Positions 8,624-17,476 are shown, numbered from the stretch's first letter. The stretch: 64,000 nt of DNA from Flavihumibacter fluminis (GCF_021491375.1 NZ_JAKEVY010000001.1:930001-994000); one strand, 5' to 3'. The notes: generated from the sequence alone by a model not told the origin. Numbers and translations: made by a program.

Positions 8624-8739
8624 GAAAAATAACGGGTAAATAAGTGAAAGGCAATTATCTGCAGCACCAGCAGGACCAGCACAAAAATGTACCAGGCTTT
8701 CCAGCTTTTGAATACGGGGATTTTTTCCTGTTCTTGCAT
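8620..8739 (-). CDS. 39-aa single-helix membrane microprotein coupled to the symporter
   Basis: Short gene found by reading the minus strand upstream of the symporter: MQEQEKIPVFKSWKAWYIF, then a helix rich in V, L and I (FVLVLLVLQIIAFHLF) and TRYFS. The TGA stop overlaps the ATG of the symporter by four bases, a strong sign that it is a real, translationally coupled gene. The predicted topology is a short cytoplasmic N-terminus plus one transmembrane helix. It could be a small accessory subunit of the carrier, as known for some other SSS transporters (inference). I recall similar small genes beside SSS genes in Bacteroidota but know no assigned function. Confidence 0.8.
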   Translation of the reverse strand: MQEQEKIPVFKSWKAWYIFVLVLLVLQIIAFHLFTRYFS

Positions 8740-8761
8740 GGTATATTTCTATTTTTCACTC

Positions 8762-8790
8762 CGCTCTGGCGGAAGACACCCGCCAGAGCG
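8762..8790. repeat. GC-rich inverted repeat
   Basis: Perfect 11-base arms CGCTCTGGCGG and CCGCCAGAGCG with a 7-base loop; the outer flanks (TTCTATTT and AAATAGAA) extend the dyad. It lies between the 53-aa and 39-aa genes inside the operon and lacks a T-tract directly after the stem on the minus strand, so it may be an attenuator, an mRNA-processing stem or a dispersed palindromic element. Confidence 0.8.
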
Positions 8791-8798
8791 AAATAGAA

Positions 8799-8960
8799 TT
8801 ATTTTTTTCGACCGGAAATCAGGCCGGCGCTCAGCAAACCGATGCCTAATCCGATTAATAAGCCGATATGAACCCGTTTGATAAAGATGCCGATGATCAA
8901 CCCAATGCCGATCGCCAGTGCAATTCCGATATCTCTTCTGCTGTTGTTATTCGTTGCCAT
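8799..8960 (-). CDS. 53-aa membrane microprotein
   Basis: Open frame of 53 residues beginning MATNNNSRRDIGIALAIG and ending LLSAGLISGRKK. Two glycine-rich hydrophobic segments (about residues 11-27 and 32-49) are separated by the short basic turn KRVH, giving a probable helical hairpin with both ends positively charged in the cytoplasm. The ATG starts one base after the TAA of the PIG-L gene, strongly implying co-translation. No family recognised. Confidence 0.75.
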   Translation of the reverse strand: MATNNNSRRDIGIALAIGIGLIIGIFIKRVHIGLLIGLGIGLLSAGLISGRKK

Positions 8961-8961
8961 G

Positions 8962-11469
8962 TTAGAATTGCTTTTTCTGATTCAACCCAATAAGATTCGC
9001 CAACAGCCGGTAAGATCCTGGCACACCTGCAGGCAGTTGCCGGAAGAAAACCAAACCCGTATAGGTGAAATAGCCTTTACCGTATTTCGCAATGATCAGG
9101 CTACCATCATCCGGCTTCTCATCCGGATCACTCATGGAAAGAATGGTTTCAAATCGGGAATCAAAATTCGCCGCATGATAAATGCTTCGTTCCTGCTTCC
9201 ATCCTTCAAAATCAGCCTGAGTAATTTTATTAGGAAAATTAAGTACGGGGTGAGTTGGATTGATGAAGGTAACTGGTGCATTTTCATCCGTAATACGATT
9301 GCGTACTATCGAAAACGGATACGGACCGATTTTTGACTTAACTGTTCCGAGTTGGTTGGAAGTATTGTATTGAACGATTAGATTCCCCCCTCCTTCCACA
9401 TAAGCCATCAATTTCGTGTAATGGTTACCGAGAGACTCCATCACGTTGTACGCCCGTACGCCGGTAATGATGGCATCCAGCTTTTTAAGATCATAAGAAC
9501 CAAGTGTTGCCTCATCCAATACCACAACGGAATATCCCATCTGTTTTAATGCTTCCGGAATCGCATCCCCGGAACCAGGAATATAACCAACCGTTTTGCC
9601 TGCCACCCGAATCTCTTCTTTCACCACCGTTACACTGGTTGGCAGGAAATAATGCATGTTGGGAATATGATCGTATTGAATCATTTTCAGACCATTGTTG
9701 TATCGTACCCGTCTGTTGGTCTCCGGAATTTCCACCCAAGGGTAAATACGATCTGGAACTTTTCCCTTAAACAACGTATCCAATGGCAAAGTAACCAACT
9801 GCATGGTGTTTTTAGGAAGTGGTAAAGTATAGGAAAGACTTTTTTGCGTATTCTTCTCCCCTTCCATAAGATCAAACAGTAATCTACCCTTTACCGTATC
9901 TCGTTGCTGATAACTTTTATAAATCAACTGCAGGTATTGAGGATTTTTGGGAACAAGATTTTGCAGCACTACGCCGGGTTGCAGGCCCAATACAACTGGA
10001 GAAACTACCATAACCGGCTGATAGATTTCGCCCTTCACCGGATCGGTGAATTTATATTGAAGGGGGATGCGCTGGCGAAACTCCGTATTCTCTACTTTAT
10101 ACCGCAATTCAATCTCATCCCACTGGAGTTCAGGATTGCCTATCAAACTGGGGGTTTTCACTGTAAAACTTCCGGAATCCATTTGCTCCCGTAACCAGTA
10201 CGGTTGCGTTTTATTAAAGTCTTCGACAATCCGACGCGAAATCTTTTTGCTCAGGTACTCATTGCCTGCAGCCACTGGCGCAAATTGGAAACTGGTATCT
10301 TCCAGTTCAAGGCTCAGGTCTTTAACAGGAACATTACTGGCATTTATGACATTGAAACTTATTTGCAGAGAATCACCTGTTACTGCAACCTGTTGATTGG
10401 CTACGGCTTCCACATAAAAGCCCAGGCAGGCATTGATCAGTTGTTGAATTTCTGCTTTCTTCTTGGCCTTCCAGTAATAATCCCGAACAGCCAACTCAAT
10501 TCTGTTATACAGGCGCACCAGGGAAGGCACGGAGGCAGCCGGATTAATTGGATTGAATTGCTGAATTAGCGAATCAATTGAAGCATTGAGTTGGTTTTCA
10601 TTCACTCTTGACCAGTCTGCGGTTACACCATCAAAGAGGTCCTTGCTGAGCGGATCGCCATCTGTATGTGAAAAATATTCATATTGGTGACCCCGTTGTG
10701 CGGGCACACCAAAACCCTGGCTTTTATGTTGACTTCTGCTTTCCGCTGATATTTCCCCATATCCTTTACCCAGCAATGGATTAAAAATACCAACATCAAT
10801 TTTATACTGATCTTCCAGCTGTGTATTAATAGAACCGAAATTGTAGGTATTCCACAAAATCCGTTTGGGTTTCCAGGGTTCCGTCATCACAAACTGTTCA
10901 GGAAATCGATTTGGATCACCAGCCGCCTTAAATGCTTCAATAGCGAGTGCGGCTGAGGCGGAATGATGCCCATGCCCAGCCCGGCTATCAGGAGGAAAAC
11001 GCGTGATGATGACATCTGGTTTAAAACGCCTGATCACAAAAACAACATCCGCCAAAATTTTTTCCTTATTCCAGATGCGCAATGCTTCGTCTGTGGATTT
11101 ACTGAATCCAAAATCAAAAGCACGCGTGAAAAATTGTTCTGCTCCATCTATTCTTCGGGCGGCAAGCAATTCCTGGGTGCGTATCAACCCAAGTGATACG
11201 CCCTGTTCATCTCCGATCAGGTTCTGTCCTCCATCCCCGCGGGTCAACGACAAATAACCGGTGCGGTATTTTTTTTCATTTGCCAGGTAAGCCAGCAGCC
11301 TGGTATTTTCATCATCGGGGTGTGCAGCAACATATAATACAGATCCCAGCACTTTTAACTTTTGCAATCCCTGTAAAATATCGGCAGAAGATTTGCTTAC
11401 CGGTTGTTGAGCCAGCAGACTGATTGGTAATAATGCCCCGAAAACAAAGGCACGTAAATATTTGCTCAT
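8962..11469 (-). CDS. PIG-L/LmbE family deacetylase with C-terminal GATase1-like domain, secreted
   Basis: 835 residues from the ATG at 11469, which gives the signal peptide MSKYLRAFVFGALLPISLLA; a start at 11502 would lie in the GGCGG palindrome. The N-terminal zinc deacetylase domain carries AAHPDDEN (His50, Asp52, Asp53) and the later GHGHHSASA zinc ligand. PIG-L enzymes remove N-acetyl groups from sugars such as GlcNAc conjugates. A central beta-rich region follows. From about residue 625 there is a GATase1/ThuA-like domain (VGYIPGSGDAIPEALKQMGY, YDLKKLDAIITGVRAY). The long three-part form is common in Bacteroidota. Probably periplasmic or outer membrane-associated. Confidence 0.88.
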   Translation of the reverse strand: MSKYLRAFVFGALLPISLLAQQPVSKSSADILQGLQKLKVLGSVLYVAAHPDDENTRLLAYLANEKKYRTGYLSLTRGDGGQNLIGDEQGVSLGLIRTQELLAARRIDGAEQFFTRAFDFGFSKSTDEALRIWNKEKILADVVFVIRRFKPDVIITRFPPDSRAGHGHHSASAALAIEAFKAAGDPNRFPEQFVMTEPWKPKRILWNTYNFGSINTQLEDQYKIDVGIFNPLLGKGYGEISAESRSQHKSQGFGVPAQRGHQYEYFSHTDGDPLSKDLFDGVTADWSRVNENQLNASIDSLIQQFNPINPAASVPSLVRLYNRIELAVRDYYWKAKKKAEIQQLINACLGFYVEAVANQQVAVTGDSLQISFNVINASNVPVKDLSLELEDTSFQFAPVAAGNEYLSKKISRRIVEDFNKTQPYWLREQMDSGSFTVKTPSLIGNPELQWDEIELRYKVENTEFRQRIPLQYKFTDPVKGEIYQPVMVVSPVVLGLQPGVVLQNLVPKNPQYLQLIYKSYQQRDTVKGRLLFDLMEGEKNTQKSLSYTLPLPKNTMQLVTLPLDTLFKGKVPDRIYPWVEIPETNRRVRYNNGLKMIQYDHIPNMHYFLPTSVTVVKEEIRVAGKTVGYIPGSGDAIPEALKQMGYSVVVLDEATLGSYDLKKLDAIITGVRAYNVMESLGNHYTKLMAYVEGGGNLIVQYNTSNQLGTVKSKIGPYPFSIVRNRITDENAPVTFINPTHPVLNFPNKITQADFEGWKQERSIYHAANFDSRFETILSMSDPDEKPDDGSLIIAKYGKGYFTYTGLVFFRQLPAGVPGSYRLLANLIGLNQKKQF

Positions 11470-11490
11470 TGTTTTTGTAAAATACAAAAG

Positions 11491-11512
11491 TTCATCCGCC
11501 AAGGCGGATGAA
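11491..11512. repeat. 22-base palindrome TTCATCCGCC-AA-GGCGGATGAA
   Basis: Ten-base perfect arms around a two-base centre, in the 47-base gap between the M14 and PIG-L genes (both minus). It contains the GCCnnGGC core also seen in the inverted repeat at 8762-8790. It has no T-tract; it may be a processing stem or dispersed palindrome in the operon mRNA. Confidence 0.75.
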
Positions 11513-11516
11513 ACTC

Positions 11517-14024
11517 TTATTGTCCTGTTAAAAATAATGCGTTACAAAGCAGCAGCTTACCGTTTTCCCAAAAGCTTCGGAAGATCGGGTTGTCAGCAAA
11601 ATAGATTACCTGTCCCCTACCCATATCCTGGGCACCAATCAGCAGCGCGTCATTTAATTTGGGACGAATATCACTTCCTGCAAATCCGCTGATATAATTA
11701 TCGCGTTTAATCACACCCACATTCCATCCCTCTTCTTTAAAGAATTCGTACAAGTTACCATCCTGCTTAAGGCTGTAATAATAATCAGGGTAACCAAATC
11801 CCAGTGGATGTGAATTATCCAGTTCGAGACGGAAAATGGATCCTGGCATGCTGTTTTTCAACCAGTCGCGCTCCCTGTTTTCAAATTTTTTCAATACTGA
11901 ATAGTCTGATTTTCCCTCTGATTTTTTATCCTCTCCATCTTTCATTTTGATCCCCCAGTCAGCCCTGGCCATCTGCGCAACTGCATTTTCTAGTGCAATG
12001 ATCTTGCCCCCCCTGCGAACCCATGCTTTCAGGTCTTCGTTGATTTCCTTTTTATTGAAGAAATCATAACTGCCATCAGCCAGTATCAGCACATCATAAG
12101 TATTCATACCCTCCCGGATAAAATCATTGGCGCTCATGACAGTAACGGGATACTTCAATTGTGTATCGAAGAAATGCCACAGTTCACCAAAGCCCAGAGA
12201 AGAAATATTCTCTCCAGCCAACAGTGCCACTTTTGGAGCATTAATGATTCGAACATTACTGGAACCAAAATCATATCCCTTATCCACAAAACCGGATGGA
12301 ATGGAATAAACCTGCGATTTGGTTACAGCAGCGATTTGCTGTACTTCTTTAAGGAGATCTTTTCCTGAATTGGCAGCTTTGGTTACCAGCAGGCTTCCTT
12401 TTTCAAAACTCTGATTGCCCGACTGGAAAGGCTGTTGCGCAAAACGGACTTTCAAACTTTTCTTCAGCGCAGCAGCGAGAAATTTAGCACTATTTAAACC
12501 ATCCCATTTAATCGCATATGCATATGCGTTAGGATCAAGTGCAATATCCTGAAGGGCGGGAGGAGTTTTAGTGGTGGCAGTAATAAGATTTGCTACACCA
12601 TATGCTTTTAATCCATACACATAGGGCATGGACCATGCGGTAATATCATAGGTAGCCGAATCGGTGATGGCTGAGTTACGCTCAAACAATACTTTGACGA
12701 AATTTCCTTTTGGCTGATTCAGGTTGATCACAATATCTCCCGGTTCTGCTTTGAAACTTTCTGATTTTCCGGTAAAATAATTGAGACCGGAATAACTGGC
12801 ACTGGATGCATAACTCCAGTCAACCAGGTTTTTATCAAGCAAAGAGGTGAGTCGGCTTACGCGATCCGTCCCATCATTTTTAATTACCCAGGATTTGAAC
12901 TCACCTGCCGGTTTGGCCAAAACATTGGTAAAGTAATTCCTGAATTCTTTCACAACACGTGCTGCATGCCGGGAAGTGATTTCAACCGTACTGATACCGG
13001 TTGTATAATGGTGCTGAACGCGATCAACCAGGGTCAGCGTATCACCATCTTCATTGATGATTCCCAATCCGGCCCGGATCCCACCCTGCTCATAAGTCAT
13101 ACCGATAGCACCATGATAAGTCGGGTAGGTATCACCGTAAGAAGGATAAAAAAGATCGAAGCGCTCTTTGGTAAAATACAACCATCCTTCTTTATCAAAA
13201 TACCGGGCATGATTCTTACCGATCATGGTCTGAAATTCCCGCTGCCAGGGCGTTATCACTTCATGAAATGGTTCTGCAGCAGGCGCGAAATAGTAGGGTT
13301 CATTGAATCCCTGTTCATGAAAATCAACATGCACCTGTGGCAACCAGGTATTGTATACTTTTAACCGATGCTGGCTTTCCTTCTGGGTTTGCCAGGCCCA
13401 GTCGCGGTTCAGATCAAAATTATAATGATTACTTCTTCCTCCAGGCCAGGGTTCGCGATGTTCTCTTGCGATTGGCTCCGGATTGATCGTTTGTCCGATT
13501 ACAGTTGTATACCAGTTTACATAGCGATCACGTCCGTCTGGATTCAAACAGGGATCAATCAATACCACTGTATTCTGCAGCCATTGTTGTGATCTTGTAT
13601 TGGATGGATTAACCAATTCATAGGCGGTCAACATGGCCGCCTCAGATGAAGAGGTTTCATTTCCATGCACATTATAGCTCAGCCACACAATAGCAGGAGC
13701 ATTTTCATTTGGTGCTGCTTTATCACGGGCGGCATTGACGAGCCGAAGATTGTTTGTTCGTATGGCTTCGATATTGGACATGTTTTGAGCGCTGGCAATG
13801 GTAGCCAGTAAAAGAGGACGACCTTCATTGGTTTCTCCGTACTGCTCCAGTTTCAGTTGCTGGGGAGCTTCCTTGGCGAGGTGCTGAAAATACTGTACGA
13901 TCCGGTAATGGGGAGTGTAGTGTGTACCTACCTTATATCCTAAAAATGCTTCCGGTGATTTTAGCTGTGCATGGGTTCCAGAAACCACCAGAAGGACTCC
14001 CGCCAAACAAATTAGTCTTCTCAT
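11517..14024 (-). CDS. M14 family zinc carboxypeptidase, secreted, with C-terminal GATase1-like domain
   Basis: 835 residues from the ATG at 14024, giving the signal peptide MRRLICLAGVLLVVSGTHA. Zinc ligands of peptidase family M14 are visible: His120 and Glu123 in NVHGNETSSSE, and His236 in HVDFHEQG; NPDGRDR and FDLNRDW are also typical. The central part is beta-rich. The last third (PKVALLAGENISSLGFGELW, YDVLILADGSYDF) resembles a GATase1-like fold, as in the adjacent PIG-L protein. Expected to trim C-terminal residues from peptides outside the cytoplasm. First gene of the probable M14-PIG-L-symporter operon. Confidence 0.9.
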   Translation of the reverse strand: MRRLICLAGVLLVVSGTHAQLKSPEAFLGYKVGTHYTPHYRIVQYFQHLAKEAPQQLKLEQYGETNEGRPLLLATIASAQNMSNIEAIRTNNLRLVNAARDKAAPNENAPAIVWLSYNVHGNETSSSEAAMLTAYELVNPSNTRSQQWLQNTVVLIDPCLNPDGRDRYVNWYTTVIGQTINPEPIAREHREPWPGGRSNHYNFDLNRDWAWQTQKESQHRLKVYNTWLPQVHVDFHEQGFNEPYYFAPAAEPFHEVITPWQREFQTMIGKNHARYFDKEGWLYFTKERFDLFYPSYGDTYPTYHGAIGMTYEQGGIRAGLGIINEDGDTLTLVDRVQHHYTTGISTVEITSRHAARVVKEFRNYFTNVLAKPAGEFKSWVIKNDGTDRVSRLTSLLDKNLVDWSYASSASYSGLNYFTGKSESFKAEPGDIVINLNQPKGNFVKVLFERNSAITDSATYDITAWSMPYVYGLKAYGVANLITATTKTPPALQDIALDPNAYAYAIKWDGLNSAKFLAAALKKSLKVRFAQQPFQSGNQSFEKGSLLVTKAANSGKDLLKEVQQIAAVTKSQVYSIPSGFVDKGYDFGSSNVRIINAPKVALLAGENISSLGFGELWHFFDTQLKYPVTVMSANDFIREGMNTYDVLILADGSYDFFNKKEINEDLKAWVRRGGKIIALENAVAQMARADWGIKMKDGEDKKSEGKSDYSVLKKFENRERDWLKNSMPGSIFRLELDNSHPLGFGYPDYYYSLKQDGNLYEFFKEEGWNVGVIKRDNYISGFAGSDIRPKLNDALLIGAQDMGRGQVIYFADNPIFRSFWENGKLLLCNALFLTGQ

Positions 14025-14065
14025 ATATATGTTATTCAAGTTGCTGAACAAAGTTCCGAAGCTAA

Positions 14066-14120
14066 GGAAAACTTCCCTTCACCCGACCGGTGCCATCAGT
14101 TGGGTGAAGGGAAGTTTTCC
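14066..14120. repeat. Inverted repeat with 19-base arms; contains 27-bp hairpin element copy 1
   Basis: Arms 14066-14084 (GGAAAACTTCCCTTCACCC) and 14102-14120 pair perfectly around a 17-base loop. The inner part, 14080-14106, starts CACCCGACCGGTGCCATC and ends GTTGGGTG; it recurs in inverted orientation at 37239-37265. It sits in the divergent region between the M14 gene and ggt, 12 bases before the ggt start. Confidence 0.9.
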
Positions 14121-14132
14121 TAATTTCGGGTG

Positions 14133-15842
14133 ATGAAGACCCGAATAACTGGTGTGCTGCTGGTACTACTGATCACCTTTGCAGCAAGCGCACAAACCAA
14201 CCTCACCCCCTACTCTTATTCCAGCAATAAAAAGGCTACCGGTAGAAACGGGGCCGTGGTTTCAGCGCATCCATTGGCCACACAGGTAGGACTCGTCATT
14301 CTTCAAAAAGGAGGAAACGCCATGGACGCCGCCATCGCCACCCAACTGGCACTGGCTGTCGTATATCCGGGAGCGGGCAACCTGGGTGGTGGAGGGTTTC
14401 TGGTAGCCCAGTTAGCCAATGGCCAACAAATCACACTGGACTATCGCGAAAAAGCCCCAGGAAAAGCCCATCGTGATATGTACCTCAATCCGGATGGAAG
14501 CCCCAATCTCGAAAAAAGCCAGCACGGGCATCTCGCTGCCGGCGTGCCCGGAACCGTTGCTGGTTTATGGCAGTCGCATCGATACGGTAAACTACCGTTC
14601 AAAGACCTCGTTCAACCTGCTATAGAACTGGCGCAAAACGGTTTCGTCATAACCGAAGCTGAAGCTCGAAGCCTGAACGGAGACCAACAAGATTTTCAAA
14701 AAACCAATACCCGTCCCCACCCATTTACCAAAAACCAGCCCTGGAAAGCAGGCGACACACTCTTTCAACCCGACCTCGCCGCTACGCTTATCCGTATCCG
14801 TGAGAAAGGCAGAAACGGGTTTTACAAAGGGAAAACAGCCAGCTTAATCACTGCTGAAATGCAACGGGGCAAAGGCATTATCTCCAAAAAAGACCTGCGC
14901 AACTATCGTGCAATTGAACGCACACCCAGCCTGTTCAGGTACAAGGAATACCAGGTACTTACCATGCCGCTGCCCAGCAGTGGGGGGGTGCTCCTTCCCA
15001 TGATGATGAAAATGACGGAAACCTATCCCATCGCCAGCTATGGCTTTCATTCTCTCGAAGCTGTACAACTTATGACTGAAATTGAACGCCTTGCTTATGC
15101 CGATCGCGCCAAATACCTGGGCGACCCGGATTATTACAAAGTACCTATTCAACAACTCCTGAGCCAGGAATATATCCAGCAAAGACTTCAGTTATACCAA
15201 CCCGGTAAAGCGGGCAACAGTAGAGAGATTATAGAAGGCACACTTCCGGCCTCATTCAAAGAATCGGAAGAAACCACGCATCTGAGTGTGTACGATAGTG
15301 AAGGTAATGCCGTTGCAGTTACCACTACGCTGAACGGCAATTATGGATCCCATACGGTTGTAGGCGGTGCAGGCTTCCTGCTCAATAATGAAATGGATGA
15401 TTTCAGCGTAAAACCTGGTGTACCCAATATGTATGGGGCAGTTGGAGGCGAAGCGAATGCCATCGTACCTGGAAAGCGGATGCTGAGTTCAATGACACCC
15501 ACTATTGTGCTGAAAAATGGCAAACCCTACATCATTACCGGAACCCCTGGAGGAACAACTATCACCACCTCCGTTTATCAAACACTCATGAACGCATTGG
15601 AATTCAAATTGGATGCTACAACCACGGTAAACGCGCCCAAATTCCATATGCAATGGCTACCGGATGTGATCTACACAGAACCAGGCTTCCCGGAAAACTT
15701 AATAAAACAACTCGAAGCCATCGGTTATACCATAAAAAAGAGAGGTCCCATCGGCAGAACCGAGTTGATCCTTGTAAAAGAAGATGGCAGCATTGAAGCC
15801 ATTGGGGATAATAGAGGCGATGACGCCGCACTCGCTTACTAA
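14133..15842 (+). CDS. ggt: Gamma-glutamyltransferase
   Basis: 569 residues from ATG 14133 (an adjacent GTG at 14130 is possible). Secreted via MKTRITGVLLVLLITFAASA. GGT cleaves the gamma-glutamyl bond of glutathione and gamma-glutamyl peptides. The propeptide processes itself at a conserved Thr: EETTHLSVYDSEG contains it as Thr382. GGNAMDAAIATQLALAVVYP and SSMTPTIVLKNGK are standard GGT segments, and length fits. It diverges from the M14 operon across the 27-bp hairpin; the DinB gene follows 21 bases downstream. Near-consensus -7 TAATTTCG lies at 14121-14128. Confidence 0.95.
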   Translation: MKTRITGVLLVLLITFAASAQTNLTPYSYSSNKKATGRNGAVVSAHPLATQVGLVILQKGGNAMDAAIATQLALAVVYPGAGNLGGGGFLVAQLANGQQITLDYREKAPGKAHRDMYLNPDGSPNLEKSQHGHLAAGVPGTVAGLWQSHRYGKLPFKDLVQPAIELAQNGFVITEAEARSLNGDQQDFQKTNTRPHPFTKNQPWKAGDTLFQPDLAATLIRIREKGRNGFYKGKTASLITAEMQRGKGIISKKDLRNYRAIERTPSLFRYKEYQVLTMPLPSSGGVLLPMMMKMTETYPIASYGFHSLEAVQLMTEIERLAYADRAKYLGDPDYYKVPIQQLLSQEYIQQRLQLYQPGKAGNSREIIEGTLPASFKESEETTHLSVYDSEGNAVAVTTTLNGNYGSHTVVGGAGFLLNNEMDDFSVKPGVPNMYGAVGGEANAIVPGKRMLSSMTPTIVLKNGKPYIITGTPGGTTITTSVYQTLMNALEFKLDATTTVNAPKFHMQWLPDVIYTEPGFPENLIKQLEAIGYTIKKRGPIGRTELILVKEDGSIEAIGDNRGDDAALAY

Positions 15843-15863
15843 CCTTTATCAATTTCCAACAAA

Positions 15864-16397
15864 ATGAACCTCGGACAACTATACCTCGACAGCACCAAAA
15901 AGCAATTCCGAGCTTACAAAAAGCTTGGCGATAATACGTTTACCCAATTAAGCGAAGAAGAGCTTAACCGCATCCCTGCAGCAGATTCCAACAGCATTGC
16001 CATCATTGTAAAACATATGCACGGCAACCTGCTCAGCCGCTTCACCAATTTTCTGACCGAAGACGGTGAAAAACCCTGGCGCCAGCGGGAAGAAGAATTC
16101 AACCCCGGCCAACATCTCAGCAAAAATGAGCTTCTCCAACTTTGGGAAGAAGGCTGGAACTGCCTTTTCAACACACTCGACCAGTTGGAGCCGGATGATC
16201 TGGTAAAAACTGTCACCATCCGAACTGAACCGCATTCTGCACTGGATGCAATCAACCGGCAATTGGCACACCATGCCTCCCATGTGGGACAAATCGTTTA
16301 CCTGGGCAAATTGTATCGCCAGACTAATTGGCAATCCCTTTCCATTCCCAGGGGAGGCACCGCATCTTTCAACGAAAAAATGGCAGGAAAATCCTGA
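15864..16397 (+). CDS. DUF1572 (DinB-superfamily) protein
   Basis: 177 residues, cytoplasmic, no signal peptide. IAIIVKHMHGNLLSRFTNFL and HHASHVGQIVYLGK carry the histidines (His of KHMHGN, His of HHASH) that form the three-His metal site of DinB-like four-helix bundles; WRQREEEF is typical of DUF1572. The family includes thiol-dependent transferases, but the reaction of this member is unknown. It probably shares a transcript with ggt, 21 bases upstream; a thiol link is tempting but unproven. Confidence 0.85.
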   Translation: MNLGQLYLDSTKKQFRAYKKLGDNTFTQLSEEELNRIPAADSNSIAIIVKHMHGNLLSRFTNFLTEDGEKPWRQREEEFNPGQHLSKNELLQLWEEGWNCLFNTLDQLEPDDLVKTVTIRTEPHSALDAINRQLAHHASHVGQIVYLGKLYRQTNWQSLSIPRGGTASFNEKMAGKS

Positions 16398-16506
16398 AAG
16401 GCTTGCAAATGCTGAAAATTCCGGTTTATTTTGTCCAGTCCAATCCTGTTTAATTCCTTCCAGTTCCGGAGAGAAACCATAAAATACCCTTTAAACACTC
16501 TATTTT

Positions 16507-17139
16507 ATGGTTATTCGCATCGTGCCCCTGGTCACATTATTGACCCTTTCTGTAATTGCTTATGCACAGCCCGTTACCTGGCAGGTTCGTGCCGGATGGC
16601 ATACCAGTTCTGCCCAGATTATTGATAAAGCAACCATGAAAAATGCTACCACCAATCACCTGAATGGCTTCACCGTGGGAACAGGTATAAGAGTTGAATT
16701 TGATAAGCAATTGTATTTTACCCCCCGCATCCAATACAGCCTCCATGGCTATGAGTTAGGAGCTGACAAACAGGAACCGGCACAGCAATTCCGGCTTCAT
16801 TACATTGAAATACCAGTCCTGCTTCAATATGACTTTTCAAAAACCAACAGGGGATTTTTTGCCCAGATAGGGCCATCGATTGGGGCAGCGATTGCAGGTT
16901 CTCAAAAATCAGGCAACCAGGTCTCCCCGCTCAGATTTGCCATGACACAATACAACCGCGTTAATGTGGATGCGCTGGCTCATTTCGGTTATCGCTTTAA
17001 GAATGGACTTAGCCTGGATGCTTCATACACCTATGGGCTAACCAGCATTACCAATGGCGATAGCCTTCCAATAGTAAGGATGGCACAATTTGGCATCGGC
17101 CTATCCTACCATTTCAACAAGAGAGGGAATCAGAAATAA
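16507..17139 (+). CDS. Outer-membrane beta-barrel protein (PorT/OmpW-like)
   Basis: 210 residues. Signal peptide about MVIRIVPLVTLLTLSVIAYA. The mature part alternates hydrophobic and polar residues in strands ending with aromatics (VGTGIRVEFDKQLYFTPRIQ, FGIGLSYHF), the pattern of an eight-stranded barrel of the Bacteroidota outer-membrane beta-barrel family. It ends with Phe near the C-terminus. Ligand or role unknown. The stop overlaps the convergent pspC-like gene by 10 bases. Confidence 0.82.
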   Translation: MVIRIVPLVTLLTLSVIAYAQPVTWQVRAGWHTSSAQIIDKATMKNATTNHLNGFTVGTGIRVEFDKQLYFTPRIQYSLHGYELGADKQEPAQQFRLHYIEIPVLLQYDFSKTNRGFFAQIGPSIGAAIAGSQKSGNQVSPLRFAMTQYNRVNVDALAHFGYRFKNGLSLDASYTYGLTSITNGDSLPIVRMAQFGIGLSYHFNKRGNQK

Positions 17140-17351
17140 CGAAGGGGGTTCCTTTTCCGGTCGTAGATATATTGTTTTATGTTCATCCAAAAGGCAGCGA
17201 TCGTATAAAAAATAATCGGCGAGCCCATAGTGAGCAGAGAAATATACATAAAGTACTTTCGGATGGTGGCAGGGGCGATGCCCATTTTTTCTCCCATATA
17301 GGAGCAAACGCCAAACACATGCCATTCAATAAAGTGTTTGAAGTTTTTCAT
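17130..17351 (-). CDS. PspC domain protein
   Basis: 73 residues, one PspC domain. GVCSYMGEKMGIAPATIRKY is the conserved N-terminal part, followed by one membrane helix (YISLLTMGSPIIFYTIAAFW) and a basic tail. In proteobacteria PspC belongs to the phage-shock envelope stress system; in Bacteroidota stand-alone PspC genes are common and of unknown role. Starts MKNFKHFIEW at 17351. Confidence 0.85.
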   Translation of the reverse strand: MKNFKHFIEWHVFGVCSYMGEKMGIAPATIRKYFMYISLLTMGSPIIFYTIAAFWMNIKQYIYDRKRNPLRYF

Positions 17352-17476
17352 ATCACCAAATTAGTAAATTCTAACAAATACAATGAGTAAAGGTTAAAAA
17401 CAAATCGCTTTTATCGGTAATTTCGCGATGTTTCGGAAAATTTACTGAAATAGCAAACTTCAAACATACAATCGTT

